Shown here: in pieces, positions 25,542 through 34,000 of the stretch | Layout of the letters: each line of letters begins with the position of its first letter | Position numbering within the stretch: position 1 is the first letter of the stretch | Source: Bifidobacterium breve | Lineage (GTDB): Bacteria > Actinomycetota > Actinomycetes > S36-B12 | Length of the DNA: 39,400 bases | Reading direction: 5' to 3' | NCBI GenBank assembly: GCA_945861925.1 | Contig: CAMAWO010000007.1 | Location: forward strand, 1 to 39,400 | Translations under genes and position numbers: made by a program | Notes under the pieces: model-generated | The model's database searches: none | Seen by the model: the letters and a program-made list of their open reading frames with translations, nothing else | Told to the model about the DNA's origin: nothing

Positions 25542-26672
25542 TCAACTGGTGAGCTCAATACGTGGAGCGTGGCCGAAATCGCTCTCCGCGTCGGTCAACT
25601 CCGGCGCGGAGAGGGTGCGAACCCGCTCGGTGATCAACGGGATCTCGGCGAGCGGGGTGTCGGTGACCCCGAAGTCGTTGAAGGCCCGTGCGGTGACGAG
25701 GACCCGGCTCTCCAGCGAACCAACCGCCTTGTTGTAGTGGGCGACCGCCGCGTCGAGTGAGGAACCGACCCGGGTGAAGTGGAGGGCCATCGTTGAGAGT
25801 CGAGCGTGCAGCTCTTTCCCGAGCTGCTGGATCTCCTCGGCGTGCTGCGCTAGCCGCTCCTGACGCCACGAGAGGCTGACAGTGCGGAGCAGTGCGAACA
25901 GGGTGGTCGGGGTTGCCGGGACCACGTTGCGCGAGAAGGCGTGGTCGAGGAGGTCTGGCCGGGCATCGAGCGCGGCCTCGAGCAGCGACTCCGATGGGAG
26001 GAACATGACGATGAACTCGCAGTTGTTGGGGACGAATCGCTGGTAGTCCCTTCCCTGCAGCGCATCAATGTGGCGGATGAGGTCGGTGGCGTGCTGCTTC
26101 ATGAGGAGATTTGTGGTGGCCTCATCGGTACTCCGCTCCGCCTCGAGGAAAGCATTGAGGGGGACCTTGGCGTCGACGACGATGCACCGGTCGGCGGCGA
26201 GGTTGATGATCATGTCGGGCCGGACGACACCTGCGTCCCCCTGGTGGGGGGCCTGCTCGGTGAAGTGGACCCGCTCCAGCATGCCGGCGGATTCGACGAG
26301 TCGACGCAGTTGCATCTCGCCCCAGCGGCCCCGGGCCCCGGTTCGCCCGAGGACTGCGTTGAGGCGCGACGCCTCGCGACGGACATCGTCGGTTGACTTT
26401 GTCAGGGCGGTGACGTGGTGGCTCAGCTGCGAGGTCAGCTCGGTGCGCAAGGTGGCCTGGGCTGTGACGTTCTCACGCTCGGTGCGCTGGACCTGATCCG
26501 CGAGGGCGCTGAGTGACGCTGTCACGGGGACGAGGGCATCGCTCCAAGGCGAGGTGGCTGAAAGGCGGCGGGAACCGCGGCTGAGCAGAACGCCCATCAC
26601 GATGCATGCAACAACAGCGCAGGACGCCACGGTCGCGAGGATGATGAGGGGAAGCAGACTCGTCGTTGTCAT
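25542..26672 (-). CDS. rmuC: RmuC family protein
   Basis: A 376-residue protein: an N-terminal membrane helix (LLPLIILATVASCAVVACIVMGVLL), a coiled coil, then the RmuC domain with NAVLGRTGARGRWGEMQLRRLVESAGML, RPDMIINLAADRCIVVDAKVPLNAFLEA, QRFVPNNCEFIVMFLPSESLL and a C-terminal coiled coil. RmuC limits recombination at inverted repeats; a nuclease-like core (VDAKVPL) is proposed in the family. ATG 26672 has no clear Shine-Dalgarno. Divergent from ychF and next to the DUF6542-like gene, the usual order. Confidence 0.93.
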   Translation of the reverse strand: MTTTSLLPLIILATVASCAVVACIVMGVLLSRGSRRLSATSPWSDALVPVTASLSALADQVQRTERENVTAQATLRTELTSQLSHHVTALTKSTDDVRREASRLNAVLGRTGARGRWGEMQLRRLVESAGMLERVHFTEQAPHQGDAGVVRPDMIINLAADRCIVVDAKVPLNAFLEAERSTDEATTNLLMKQHATDLIRHIDALQGRDYQRFVPNNCEFIVMFLPSESLLEAALDARPDLLDHAFSRNVVPATPTTLFALLRTVSLSWRQERLAQHAEEIQQLGKELHARLSTMALHFTRVGSSLDAAVAHYNKAVGSLESRVLVTARAFNDFGVTDTPLAEIPLITERVRTLSAPELTDAESDFGHAPRIELTS

Positions 26673-26816
26673 GCAGGCAGGCTCTCATACCCGTCTGACA
26701 TCGAAGGCGCCACCGCAAGCGTCTACCCTTAACCCTTGGCGGGTCTGAGCATCTCCTCCGCCGGACTTTCGAGCCGCATGGACCTTCCGGGGCCAAGGAC
26801 AGAATGGAACGTCATC

Positions 26817-27890
26817 GTGGCCCTCACAATCGGCATCGTCGGACTCCCAAACGTCGGAAAGTCGACCCTCTTCAACGCGCTGACGAAGAACAACGTGCTC
26901 GCTGCGAACTACCCATTCGCGACGATCGAGCCCAACACCGGGGTGGTCGGGGTTCCCGACTCGCGACTCGGCGTGCTCGCTGGGATCTTCGGCTCCCAGA
27001 AGATCCTGCCCGCGACTGTCACGTTTGTTGACATCGCCGGCATCGTCAAGGGCGCGAGCGAGGGCGCCGGCCTCGGCAACAAGTTCCTCGCGAACATCCG
27101 CGAGTCCGACGCCATCTGCCAGGTGCTGCGCGCCTTCACCGATGACGATGTCGTCCACGTCGAAGGCCGGGTCTCGCCCGAGGATGACATGGAGACGATT
27201 AACACCGAACTCATCCTCGCCGACCTCCAGACCCTCGACAAGGCGATCCCGCGGCTCCAGAAGGAGGCGCGCACCGACAAGTCGAAGGCCGCTGTCGTGG
27301 CTGCTGCGGAGGAGGCGCGGGCGATCCTCGATCAGGGGACGACAATGTTCGCCTCGAATCTCGACCCGGCGCCGCTGCGTGAGCTCTTCCTCCTCACCGC
27401 CAAGCCATTCGTCTATGTCATCAATGTCGACGAAGCTGAGCTCAGCGATGCTGTTTTCATCCAGCGCATGAAGGACCTCGTGGCTCCGGCCGAGGCAGTG
27501 TTCCTCGACGCCAAGCTCGAGCAGGAGCTCAGTGAGCTGGCCGATGATGAGGCTCTTGAGCTCCTGCAATCGGTCGGCCAGGGCGAGCCAGGCCTCAATG
27601 CGCTCGCGAGGGTCGGCTTCGACACCCTGGGCTTACAGACCTACCTCACCGCAGGGCCGAAGGAGGCCCGCGCCTGGACCATCCCCAAGGGGGCGACCGC
27701 ACCCGAGGCCGCCGGGGTTATCCATACCGACTTCCAGAAGGGCTTCATCAAGGCCGAGGTCGTGTCGTTCGACGACCTCGTCGACGCGGGGTCCATGGCC
27801 GAGGCCAAGGCCAAGGGCAAAGTGCGGATCGAGGGCAAGGACTACGTGATGCAGGACGGCGACGTCGTCGAGTTCCGGTTCAACGTCTAG
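26817..27890 (+). CDS. ychF: redox-regulated ATPase YchF (Obg-like)
   Basis: A 357-residue P-loop protein of the Obg/OLA1 subfamily, ATP-binding and ribosome-associated. It opens [22 protein letters not shown] (Walker A), followed by [42 protein letters not shown], a coiled-coil insert and the C-terminal TGS-like domain ([53 protein letters not shown]). GTG 26817 matches the conserved N-terminus; a longer frame to 26736 is not conserved. Length is normal. Confidence 0.95.
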   Translation: MALTIGIVGLPNVGKSTLFNALTKNNVLAANYPFATIEPNTGVVGVPDSRLGVLAGIFGSQKILPATVTFVDIAGIVKGASEGAGLGNKFLANIRESDAICQVLRAFTDDDVVHVEGRVSPEDDMETINTELILADLQTLDKAIPRLQKEARTDKSKAAVVAAAEEARAILDQGTTMFASNLDPAPLRELFLLTAKPFVYVINVDEAELSDAVFIQRMKDLVAPAEAVFLDAKLEQELSELADDEALELLQSVGQGEPGLNALARVGFDTLGLQTYLTAGPKEARAWTIPKGATAPEAAGVIHTDFQKGFIKAEVVSFDDLVDAGSMAEAKAKGKVRIEGKDYVMQDGDVVEFRFNV

Positions 27891-28519
27891 CCCAGTGGGC
27901 GGATGGGACGAAAGCCGTCGCCTATGCGATCGGCATCAGAAACTCGTCTCGGAGACGGTACCGGAAGCCTCATTTATAGTGAAAAACGAGCAGCAGATCT
28001 ATTGAACGTTTAGCAGCACGCGCCTTTGATGATTTCTGTGATGCGCAGCACCCATGAACTTCGCTCCCGTCATCCGCGCACCCCTGCTCCGTGACCTAGG
28101 CCTCACCGAGAGTCCTTCCCACGATCCGATGAACATCACGAAGAGATTGGCCCTCCTGTTTACACGCGGCGGGCCAGCGGTCCTCCGTTCCATCAGAGTG
28201 ATCGGCAGGGGAACTCGATAGAGTTTTATGTCAACGTGTGACGATCGAATCTTGAGGAGACATGGCGCCTGCTGATGTGCATCCGCCCGGTCGACGTCGT
28301 CTCCGGAGTGCAGTTCGCGATGACGGGTATGAGACTTGGACAATCGCAGACGAGCAATATGGCACCCTGCGGGCGTTCATCCTTGACACCGTCGAGGACC
28401 TTGATCTCGGTTGCGGAAATCCAACTCTCAGGGGACCCAAGTTTCCCCAGCGAGTCCGACTCCCGGAATAACTGAACTCATGCTTGCTCGTGGAGGATCG
28501 TTGTGGTGAACTTCGCGAC
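27891..28519. other. about 630 bp without a sure gene
   Basis: This gap after ychF marks the edge of the conserved block. It contains a 55-codon plus-strand frame (28054-28221) with no start signal or recognised motif, and the small frame at 28262-28471 listed separately. No transposase or tRNA was recognised. Confidence 0.4.
28262..28471 (+). CDS. small hypothetical protein, doubtful
   Basis: A 69-residue frame with a GAGGAG sequence 2 nt before ATG 28262, closer than normal. It reads RDDGYETWTIADEQYGTLRAF in its middle, protein-like, but matches no family I know. It may be a fragment of a decayed gene. Confidence 0.25.
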   Translation: MAPADVHPPGRRRLRSAVRDDGYETWTIADEQYGTLRAFILDTVEDLDLGCGNPTLRGPKFPQRVRLPE

Positions 28520-28978
28520 ATGATGCAAAGACTTGAGGTTTCCCGGGACATCGCGGCGTCTCCCGAGCGGGTGTACGCAGCAATTTCTGACGTGACACGC
28601 ATGGGTGAATGGTCGTTGGAATGTGAGGCCTGCGAGTGGCATGAGGGCTTTGAAGGGCCGGTGGTTGGAGCCACGTTCGACGGCCACAACCGCAACGGCG
28701 AACTCGTGTGGACGACTCAGGGCAAGGTTGTCGAGGCCGAACCAGGCCGCGCCTTTGTCTTCGAGTGTTTTGCAGGGGCGTATCACTATTCCACCTGGGG
28801 CTACCGGTTCGAGCCGACCGAAACGGGCTGCCGGGTCACCGAGTGGAGCGAAGACCTTCGACCCGAGTCTGCCCTAGAAATGAGCAAGAAGATCTCGGGA
28901 ATCGATGATCGAGTCGAGCGCAATCGCGACACGATGAGCCTGACGTTGGAACGTGTCGCTGCAGCCGTGGAGCAGTGA
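28520..28978 (+). CDS. SRPBCC family protein (polyketide cyclase/START-like)
   Basis: A 152-residue protein with the START/Bet v 1-like ligand-binding fold: an opening strand (RLEVSRDIAASPERVYAAISDVTRMGEW), a middle run GELVWTTQGKVVEAEPGRAFVFE and a final helix (VERNRDTMSLTLERVAAAVEQ). Such proteins bind hydrophobic small molecules. No ligand can be inferred. ATG 28520 or the adjacent 28523 are the likely starts; a longer frame from 28484 adds unconserved residues. No operon partner. Confidence 0.8.
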   Translation: MMQRLEVSRDIAASPERVYAAISDVTRMGEWSLECEACEWHEGFEGPVVGATFDGHNRNGELVWTTQGKVVEAEPGRAFVFECFAGAYHYSTWGYRFEPTETGCRVTEWSEDLRPESALEMSKKISGIDDRVERNRDTMSLTLERVAAAVEQ

Positions 28979-29419
28979 TCCGCGCGTTGACGAGTCTTGT
29001 CTCCGCCGCACGATCCGGCTCGGCCATCGCAGCCAGGTTCGACTTGCGGGCCGCGACCCGGAACTCGACTCTCGACAGGCGCGGATCATCGGCGACGTCG
29101 GGGTGTTTGCCGGATTCCTCGTTCGAGGAGGCGGCTGAAGATGGCCCTAGGGAAGCGCGGATTTTACTATCCCTCCTCATCCCCTCGGGTCTCACCTGAG
29201 TCAGATGCGCCCCGAAACCAGATGAGTTGTGCTCTGACGAGGGACTCGTCGGGATTCGGGGTGCATCTGGCCGAAGCGGCACTCCCTCGACTCACCACGC
29301 TTGCTCGGAAACAACCCTCGCGGCAAGCACCCCGATGATCAGCGCTTCCCTAGTCCAAGGCGTCGTTGGCCGTAGTGCCTCAAAACGTGCGCACAATTGC
29401 GTTACAGGAGGTAACCCAC
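28979..29419. other. about 440 bp non-coding, with a strong inverted repeat
   Basis: The gap separates the SRPBCC gene from the TacAT-type pair. A minus-strand frame reads DPRLSRVEFRVAARKSNLAA, protein-like, but without recognised homology or a start. The main structure is the inverted repeat at 29202-29269. Confidence 0.4.
29202..29269. repeat. inverted repeat: nested stem-loop or small palindromic element
   Basis: CAGATGCGCCCCGAA (29202-29216) faces TTCGGGGTGCATCTG (29255-29269), 14 of 15 paired plus a G-T pair. Inside lies a perfect hairpin GACGAG-GGA-CTCGTC (29236-29250). It could be a structured RNA, a protein-binding palindrome or a miniature mobile element end pair. It lies 150 bp before the DUF1778 antitoxin gene. 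Confidence 0.6.
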
Positions 29420-29686
29420 ATGGCTGCTGAAACGATCAACATGCGTACCGACTCTGAACGTAAGCGCCGACTGCAGGTGGCGGCCGACCTCAGTGACGAA
29501 ACCTTGAACGCGTTCGTCCTCGCCGCGGCAGACGACCGAGCGGCGCAGGTGATCGCCGACCGTCGCACGAGCCCACTCCCGGCAGAGTTCTTTGACGAGT
29601 TCTTCGACGCGCTGGCTCCGGAGCCCACTCCGGCTTTGATCGACGCTGCTGCGCGACTTCGTCAATCCGTCCGCCGTGATAGCTAA
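29420..29686 (+). CDS. DUF1778 (TacA-type) antitoxin
   Basis: An 88-residue ribbon-helix-helix antitoxin: TINMRTDSERKRRLQVAADL then SDETLNAFVLAAADDRAAQVIADRR, ending in a helix that covers the toxin (PAEFFDEFFDALAPEP). It would repress its own operon and bind the GNAT toxin encoded next. ATG 29420 has a strong AGGAGG upstream. Its last 11 nt overlap the toxin start. A near-palindrome around GCGCACAATTGCG upstream (about 29389-29401) may be its operator. Confidence 0.85.
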   Translation: MAAETINMRTDSERKRRLQVAADLSDETLNAFVLAAADDRAAQVIADRRTSPLPAEFFDEFFDALAPEPTPALIDAAARLRQSVRRDS

Positions 29687-30197
29687 CCCGGACTACGCGA
29701 GTTCACTACTCGACCCGGAGATCCACGACTTGACGCTGTTTGATTCTGGTGAGCCTGAACTCGACACCTGGCCACGCGAGCACGCGACCGCAGCGGCACG
29801 TGCGCGTGTCGCCCACACCTTCGTGTGGGTCGACATCGTGAGCACAGCAGTCGTGGCCTATTACTCGCTCTGTGCCCATGCGGTACCCCGCGAAGGGGCC
29901 CCGAACCGGATCGGTCGAGGGGTTCCCGACCCTGTGCCAGCGGCACTGATCGCGAAACTGGCGCTCGACCGATCCCTCCAGGGAATGCGGCTCGGAGGTG
30001 TTCTGCTCGCCGATGCACTGGAGCGCATCATCGCGACAGGTGAAGCCGGGCTTGCGGTGCGGGCAATCGTTGTGGATGCATCGACGGACCGGGGACGCTC
30101 CCTGTATGCGCGGTTCGGTTTCGTACCGTCCCCACGTCGGGCCGATCGCATGATCGTCAGGGCCGGGACGATTGCCAAGGGCCTACGACGGGACTGA
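29676..30197 (+). CDS. GNAT-family (TacT-type) acetyltransferase toxin
   Basis: A 173-residue GNAT toxin. TacT-type toxins acetylate the amino acid on charged tRNAs and stop translation. Features: GEPELDTWPREHA near the start, VVAYYSLCAHAV, AALIAKLALDRSLQGMRLGGVLL (acetyl-CoA loop QGMRLGG), and SLYARFGFV with the Tyr at the usual catalytic place. GTG 29676 overlaps the antitoxin gene by 11 nt, as usual for this type. The frame is intact. Confidence 0.88.
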   Translation: MIANPDYASSLLDPEIHDLTLFDSGEPELDTWPREHATAAARARVAHTFVWVDIVSTAVVAYYSLCAHAVPREGAPNRIGRGVPDPVPAALIAKLALDRSLQGMRLGGVLLADALERIIATGEAGLAVRAIVVDASTDRGRSLYARFGFVPSPRRADRMIVRAGTIAKGLRRD

Positions 30198-30311
30198 ACT
30201 ATGCGAGCACCTCGGCTGTTGCAAGCCCTGGATCAATACTTGGGTAGCCTTCGCCCCGTGCGGCAACCATTAATGGCACGACCCATGAACGGCTATCAAG
30301 AAGAGGCACCC

Positions 30312-30662
30312 GTGAACATCACCCTCGTCATCCTCACCTCCCTGCTGGGACTCGTGACCGCATTCTCGGCCGTCGGCAAGTTCACGATGAACCCGAAGGC
30401 CGCCGAGATGCTCCGTCACCTCGGCCTCACCGACGGCCAGATCCGCGCGCTCGGCGTCGTCGAGGTCGCTGGAGCGCTCGGCCTGCTCGTTGGCATCTGG
30501 ATTCCGATCCTCGGGCTGCTCGCCGCCCTCGGCTTCGTCCTGTACTTCCTTGGCGCGCTCATCATGCACGTGCGTTCGAAGGATTCGGCCAAGGACATGG
30601 CCCCGGCTCTCATCCTGCTCGTGCTCTCGCTCATCGTGACCATCCTGCAGTTCGCCCGGTAG
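30312..30662 (+). CDS. DoxX-like small membrane protein
   Basis: A 116-residue protein with four transmembrane helices, beginning NITLVILTSLLGLVTAFSAV, with KFTMNPKAAEMLRHLGLTD after the first helix and VVEVAGALGLLVGIWIPILG in the middle. This is the DoxX/DoxX-like pattern. GTG 30312 is set by AAGAGG upstream; the longer frame adds non-hydrophobic residues. It is followed after 31 nt by an SRPBCC gene, probably in the same transcript. Confidence 0.82.
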   Translation: MNITLVILTSLLGLVTAFSAVGKFTMNPKAAEMLRHLGLTDGQIRALGVVEVAGALGLLVGIWIPILGLLAALGFVLYFLGALIMHVRSKDSAKDMAPALILLVLSLIVTILQFAR

Positions 30663-30693
30663 TTCGCGACCGCTCTGTAACCGAAGGAGCCAC

Positions 30694-31161
30694 ATGACCC
30701 TCGATCCGTTGTATTCGGTCGAGCGGGAGTTCGCCCACCCGATCGAGGGCATGTGGCATGCCTGGACCGATGCGGCCTCGCTCGAGGAGTGGTATCGGCC
30801 GCTGGATCTGTCGGTTGTTCCCGGGAGCGTCACCTCCGAGGTCGAGGTCGCAGGCTGGTGGACGGTCGCGGTCGACGTGCCGGACGAGGGATTCGTCGCG
30901 TATTTCTTTGGCCGTTACACCCGGCTCGAGCCGATGACCGCCATTGAGCACACGATGCACTTCACGTTGTCAGCCGATGATTTCGAGGCGCGTGACGAGT
31001 CCGGCCCGAGTCACCGCATCGTCATCGACCTTGAAAACCGTGGCGGATCGACCTGGGTGCGGTTCGCGCAATTCGGCGAACTCCCAGAGGGCGAGCCGGA
31101 TCGCGCGAAGGCGGGCATGGAGAGCTACTTCGATTCCCTCGGTCGATTCCTAGACGAGTGA
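30694..31161 (+). CDS. SRPBCC family protein (AHSA1-like)
   Basis: A 155-residue protein with the AHSA1/START-like pattern: VEREFAHPIEGMWHAWTDAASLEEWY, YTRLEPMTAIEHTMHF, and a C-terminal GMESYFDSLGRFLDE. ATG 30694 has GAAGGAG upstream. It lies between the DoxX-like and tocopherol-cyclase-like genes, on the same strand. It may bind a lipid or other small molecule, which is inference from fold only. Confidence 0.82.
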   Translation: MTLDPLYSVEREFAHPIEGMWHAWTDAASLEEWYRPLDLSVVPGSVTSEVEVAGWWTVAVDVPDEGFVAYFFGRYTRLEPMTAIEHTMHFTLSADDFEARDESGPSHRIVIDLENRGGSTWVRFAQFGELPEGEPDRAKAGMESYFDSLGRFLDE

Positions 31162-31176
31162 CATGCTGAACGCCCG

Positions 31177-31182
31177 TAAGGT
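31177..31182 (+). promoter_or_regulatory. probable -10 box (TAAGGT) of a leaderless transcript
   Basis: TAAGGT ends 6 nt before GTG 31189; no Shine-Dalgarno is present. It lies in the 27-nt gap after the SRPBCC gene, so the next gene can be read alone. Confidence 0.5.
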
Positions 31183-31188
31183 GTCACC

Positions 31189-32301
31189 GTGACGAGTCGA
31201 AATGGCTACATGCTGTCCGGGGGCCTAGCTGAGCGTGGGTACGACTGGTGGTGGCATTCACTCACCGCCCATCACGAGGTCACCGGCGAGCCCCGTGGCT
31301 TTTTCTTCGAGTACTTTGCCGTGAACCCGGCGCTGGGCGGCGATGAACCCGTGCTTGGTCAATTGCCGGCTAACCAGGCGAGCGGCCGGCGGCCGTCCTA
31401 CGCGATGCTGAACGCCGGCGCTTGGGGCGTCCGTCCTCTACAGATCCACAATTACTACGGAATCAACAAGGCCTCGTTCGATTCTGAGCGACTCGATGCT
31501 CGCATTGGCGAGGCCATCGTCACCGAGACATCGCTTTCGGGCCGCGCTGTCGCCACCGACGAGGACGTCCGAGCCCACCCTGAGTGGATGTCGGACGCAG
31601 GCGACATCGAGTGGGACCTCACCGCGAGGAAGGTGTTGACCTACGATCTTGGATTCGCCGCGAGCCGGCCATTCAGGTGGTCGCGCGCCTTCCAGATGTT
31701 CTGGCATGTGCAGGGGGTGAAGACCGAGTACGCCGGCACGATCACCCTCAATGGCGAGCGTTACCTCGTCACGCCGAGCACGAGCGCCGGCTACCAGGAC
31801 AAGAACTGGGGCGAGGATTTCACGAACCCGTGGATCTGGCTCAACTGCGCGAATTTCACGCGCGCAGGCAGCGACGAGGTACTGCCGATGACCTGTCTTG
31901 ACGTCGGCGGCGGCACTCCGGTGGTGTTCGGCCGCAGGCTGCACCGCAAGCTTCTCATCGGCTTCTTTCTCGAGGGCCGGCTCTTCGATTTCAACTTCTC
32001 GAAGTTCTGGACTCGCCCGGGTCAGCGCTTCGAGTGCAGCACCCAGGGCGACTCCATCACATGGGAGATCGAGGCCTGGACCCGATCAGCCCGAATCGAG
32101 ATCGAGTTCAGTTGCCCAAAGGACGAGATGCTCTTCATGAACTACGAGAATCCTGACGGGGCACATGACCACCACGAACTCTGGAACGGTGGCAATGCCC
32201 GTGGCACTGTGCGGATCTTCGCTCGAAAGGGTGGGCGCGAGACCCTCATCGGGGAGTTCACCGGAACTCATGGCGGGGGAGAGTTCGGCGAGTACTCGTA
32301 G
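31189..32301 (+). CDS. tocopherol cyclase-like (AttH-related) protein
   Basis: A 370-residue protein matching bacterial relatives of tocopherol cyclase: YDWWWHSLTAHHEVTGEPRGFFFEYF, HVQGVKTEYAGTITLNG, GYQDKNWGEDFTNPWIWLNCANF and KLLIGFFLEGRLFDF. The motif YQDKNWG followed by WIWL is the usual signature. Plant tocopherol cyclase closes the chromanol ring; this homologue would act on an unknown isoprenoid or lipid, and no tocopherol pathway genes are nearby. GTG 31189 is set by the -10 box. It faces the ABC permease gene, with 23 bp between stops. Confidence 0.8.
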   Translation: MTSRNGYMLSGGLAERGYDWWWHSLTAHHEVTGEPRGFFFEYFAVNPALGGDEPVLGQLPANQASGRRPSYAMLNAGAWGVRPLQIHNYYGINKASFDSERLDARIGEAIVTETSLSGRAVATDEDVRAHPEWMSDAGDIEWDLTARKVLTYDLGFAASRPFRWSRAFQMFWHVQGVKTEYAGTITLNGERYLVTPSTSAGYQDKNWGEDFTNPWIWLNCANFTRAGSDEVLPMTCLDVGGGTPVVFGRRLHRKLLIGFFLEGRLFDFNFSKFWTRPGQRFECSTQGDSITWEIEAWTRSARIEIEFSCPKDEMLFMNYENPDGAHDHHELWNGGNARGTVRIFARKGGRETLIGEFTGTHGGGEFGEYS

Positions 32302-32324
32302 GGCCTGGTTATCGAAGGAGTAGG

Positions 32325-33167
32325 TCAGCGCAGGAAGAGGGCGGTGAGGCGCCGCGTGGTGAGACTCGCTCCGATGACGGAGAACGCGACGAAGTACAGA
32401 ATGTTCACCATGAGGCCGAGATCGAATTGGCCGAACCAGATCGAGCGGACCATCTCGATGGCCTGGGCAAGCGGGGTGACCTCGATCAATGGCTGCAGCC
32501 AGCCCGGGTAGGAGCTGATCGGAAAGAACGTGCCGGAGAAGAGGAACATCGGTAGCAGCCAGAAGTTCAGCCAGTTCAACTGCTGGAACGACGTCATGTA
32601 GGACGTGAAGGCCATGCCGATCGCCGAGAATGCGAAGGCGATGAGCACAGCGGCGGGAATGGTGAGCAGGGCCCACCAGGTGGGCACCAGCCCGAAGACC
32701 GCGGTAACGGACATGAAGCCGACGGCGTAGGTCGCGCCGCGCAGCATCGCCCAGCCGATCTCGCCGAGTGCGACATCGAGGGGGCCGAGTGAGGTCGAGA
32801 GCATCCCCTGGTAGATCCGCCCGTAGTGCATCTTGAAGTAGACGTTGTAGGTCGAGTCGAAGATTGCGCCGTTCATCGCACTCGAGGCGAGGAGGGCCGG
32901 TGCAATGAAGGCCGCGTAGCTGAGGTCCTCGCCCTGACTTTCGATCCCGCCGACGAGGCCGCCGAGGCCGTAACCGAAGGCGAGGAGGAACAGCACCGGC
33001 TCGACGAAGCCGGTGAGGAACGCGAGCATGTTGCTCGTCTTGAGGGCCGTGAACGCCCGCTGCATAACGGCGTGCGGCCGGCCGGCGTAGACGCCGGCTC
33101 CCGGGTAGGTGCCTCGCCGCTCCGCGATCTCGACGGCCGCCGAGGTGGCGATCAACTGGGTGATCAT
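32325..33167 (-). CDS. ABC-2 type transporter permease (second subunit)
   Basis: A 280-residue permease with six transmembrane helices and the ABC-2 pattern (LLPMFLFSGTFFPISSYPGWLQPLIEVTPLAQAIEMVR). With the gene before it and the ATPase it forms a DrrAB/NodIJ-like exporter. ATG 33167 overlaps the stop of the first permease gene (ATGA). It ends the operon and faces the tocopherol-cyclase-like gene. Substrate unknown. Confidence 0.9.
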   Translation of the reverse strand: MITQLIATSAAVEIAERRGTYPGAGVYAGRPHAVMQRAFTALKTSNMLAFLTGFVEPVLFLLAFGYGLGGLVGGIESQGEDLSYAAFIAPALLASSAMNGAIFDSTYNVYFKMHYGRIYQGMLSTSLGPLDVALGEIGWAMLRGATYAVGFMSVTAVFGLVPTWWALLTIPAAVLIAFAFSAIGMAFTSYMTSFQQLNWLNFWLLPMFLFSGTFFPISSYPGWLQPLIEVTPLAQAIEMVRSIWFGQFDLGLMVNILYFVAFSVIGASLTTRRLTALFLR

Positions 33168-34000
33168 GACGTGAGCCGCCGCTCGAATCTTCGCCGCGCG
33201 AGGATGAGGCCGAGCACTCCTAGGGCGATGAGGTAGGCGAGGCTGACGGCGACCTGCCAGGGCGGCATCGCCATTCCGTATGAGAGCCAACGGCCAAGTT
33301 GGGTGGCGTGCCACAGTGGAGAGATCCAGCCGATCCACTGCACCGCGATCGGCAGGGTTGAGAGCGGATAGAAGGTCCCGGAGAACAGAAACATCGGCAT
33401 GATGACAATGCGCATGACGAGGGAGATGAAGCCGCTGTCATCCTTCACATTCGCGGTGGCCGCGAGCATGGTGGCACCCCAACTGAGCCCGGCGAGGATC
33501 GCAACCGGGATGAGGGTCAGTGCGGAGGACCAACCGACGGCGCCGAAGGCAAGGAGGACGAGCCAGTAGACGACCGACGTGAAGACGATGCGCGCGGATG
33601 CAGCAAGGAGCAGCCCGTCGGCGATCTGCCCTCCGCTGATTGGGGTGGCTCGCATTGCGAAGAACCCCTTGTCCCAGAGGAATCCGGCAAGGGTGGGGAA
33701 CATAATCTCGTTCATCACCCCTTGCATCGCGGCGGCCGTGATGAGGGCGGGTGCGAGGAAGACGAGGTAGGGGACACCGTCGATCCCGGTCGGGCCCAGG
33801 TTCGCATTGACGAGGGATCCGACGCCAAGGCCGATCGAGGTGAGGTACAGGATCGGGTTTCCGAGGCCGTCGGTGATGATCGCCCTGCGCCACTTCCACA
33901 TGCTGCGCAACCGGTATTCGGCGACGTACAGGGCACCGCGTCGGGCGGCTCGGCGGTCGACTGCAGGGCTGGATGCCGGCGCCCGGGTGGCAAGAGTCAC
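33164..34000 (-). CDS. ABC-2 type transporter permease (first subunit)
   Basis: A 278-residue permease with six transmembrane helices and IVIMPMFLFSGTFYPLSTLP then IAVQWIGWISPLWHATQL, a sister of the next gene and probably its partner. GTG 34000 overlaps the stop of the ATPase gene (GTGA), with GGAGG a few bases before. The order ATPase, permease, permease is that of drug or lipo-oligosaccharide exporters. Confidence 0.9.
   Translation of the reverse strand: MTLATRAPASSPAVDRRAARRGALYVAEYRLRSMWKWRRAIITDGLGNPILYLTSIGLGVGSLVNANLGPTGIDGVPYLVFLAPALITAAAMQGVMNEIMFPTLAGFLWDKGFFAMRATPISGGQIADGLLLAASARIVFTSVVYWLVLLAFGAVGWSSALTLIPVAILAGLSWGATMLAATANVKDDSGFISLVMRIVIMPMFLFSGTFYPLSTLPIAVQWIGWISPLWHATQLGRWLSYGMAMPPWQVAVSLAYLIALGVLGLILARRRFERRLTS

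Noticed and set aside
28054-28221. 55-codon plus-strand open frame
   Set aside because: No Shine-Dalgarno, no -10 box at the leaderless spacing and no recognised motif.
29202-29269. Hammerhead ribozyme, suggested by CCCGAAACC and CTCTGACGAG inside the inverted repeat
   Set aside because: The core elements are in the wrong order and spacing: only 16 nt lie between GAAA and CTGA, too few for the two stems needed, and no GAAA follows the CTGACGA stem.
28836-29282. 148-codon minus-strand open frame over the SRPBCC 3' end and the gap
   Set aside because: It overlaps a clear gene, has biased composition of a shadow frame in its first third, and matches no family; at most a fragment lies in its middle.
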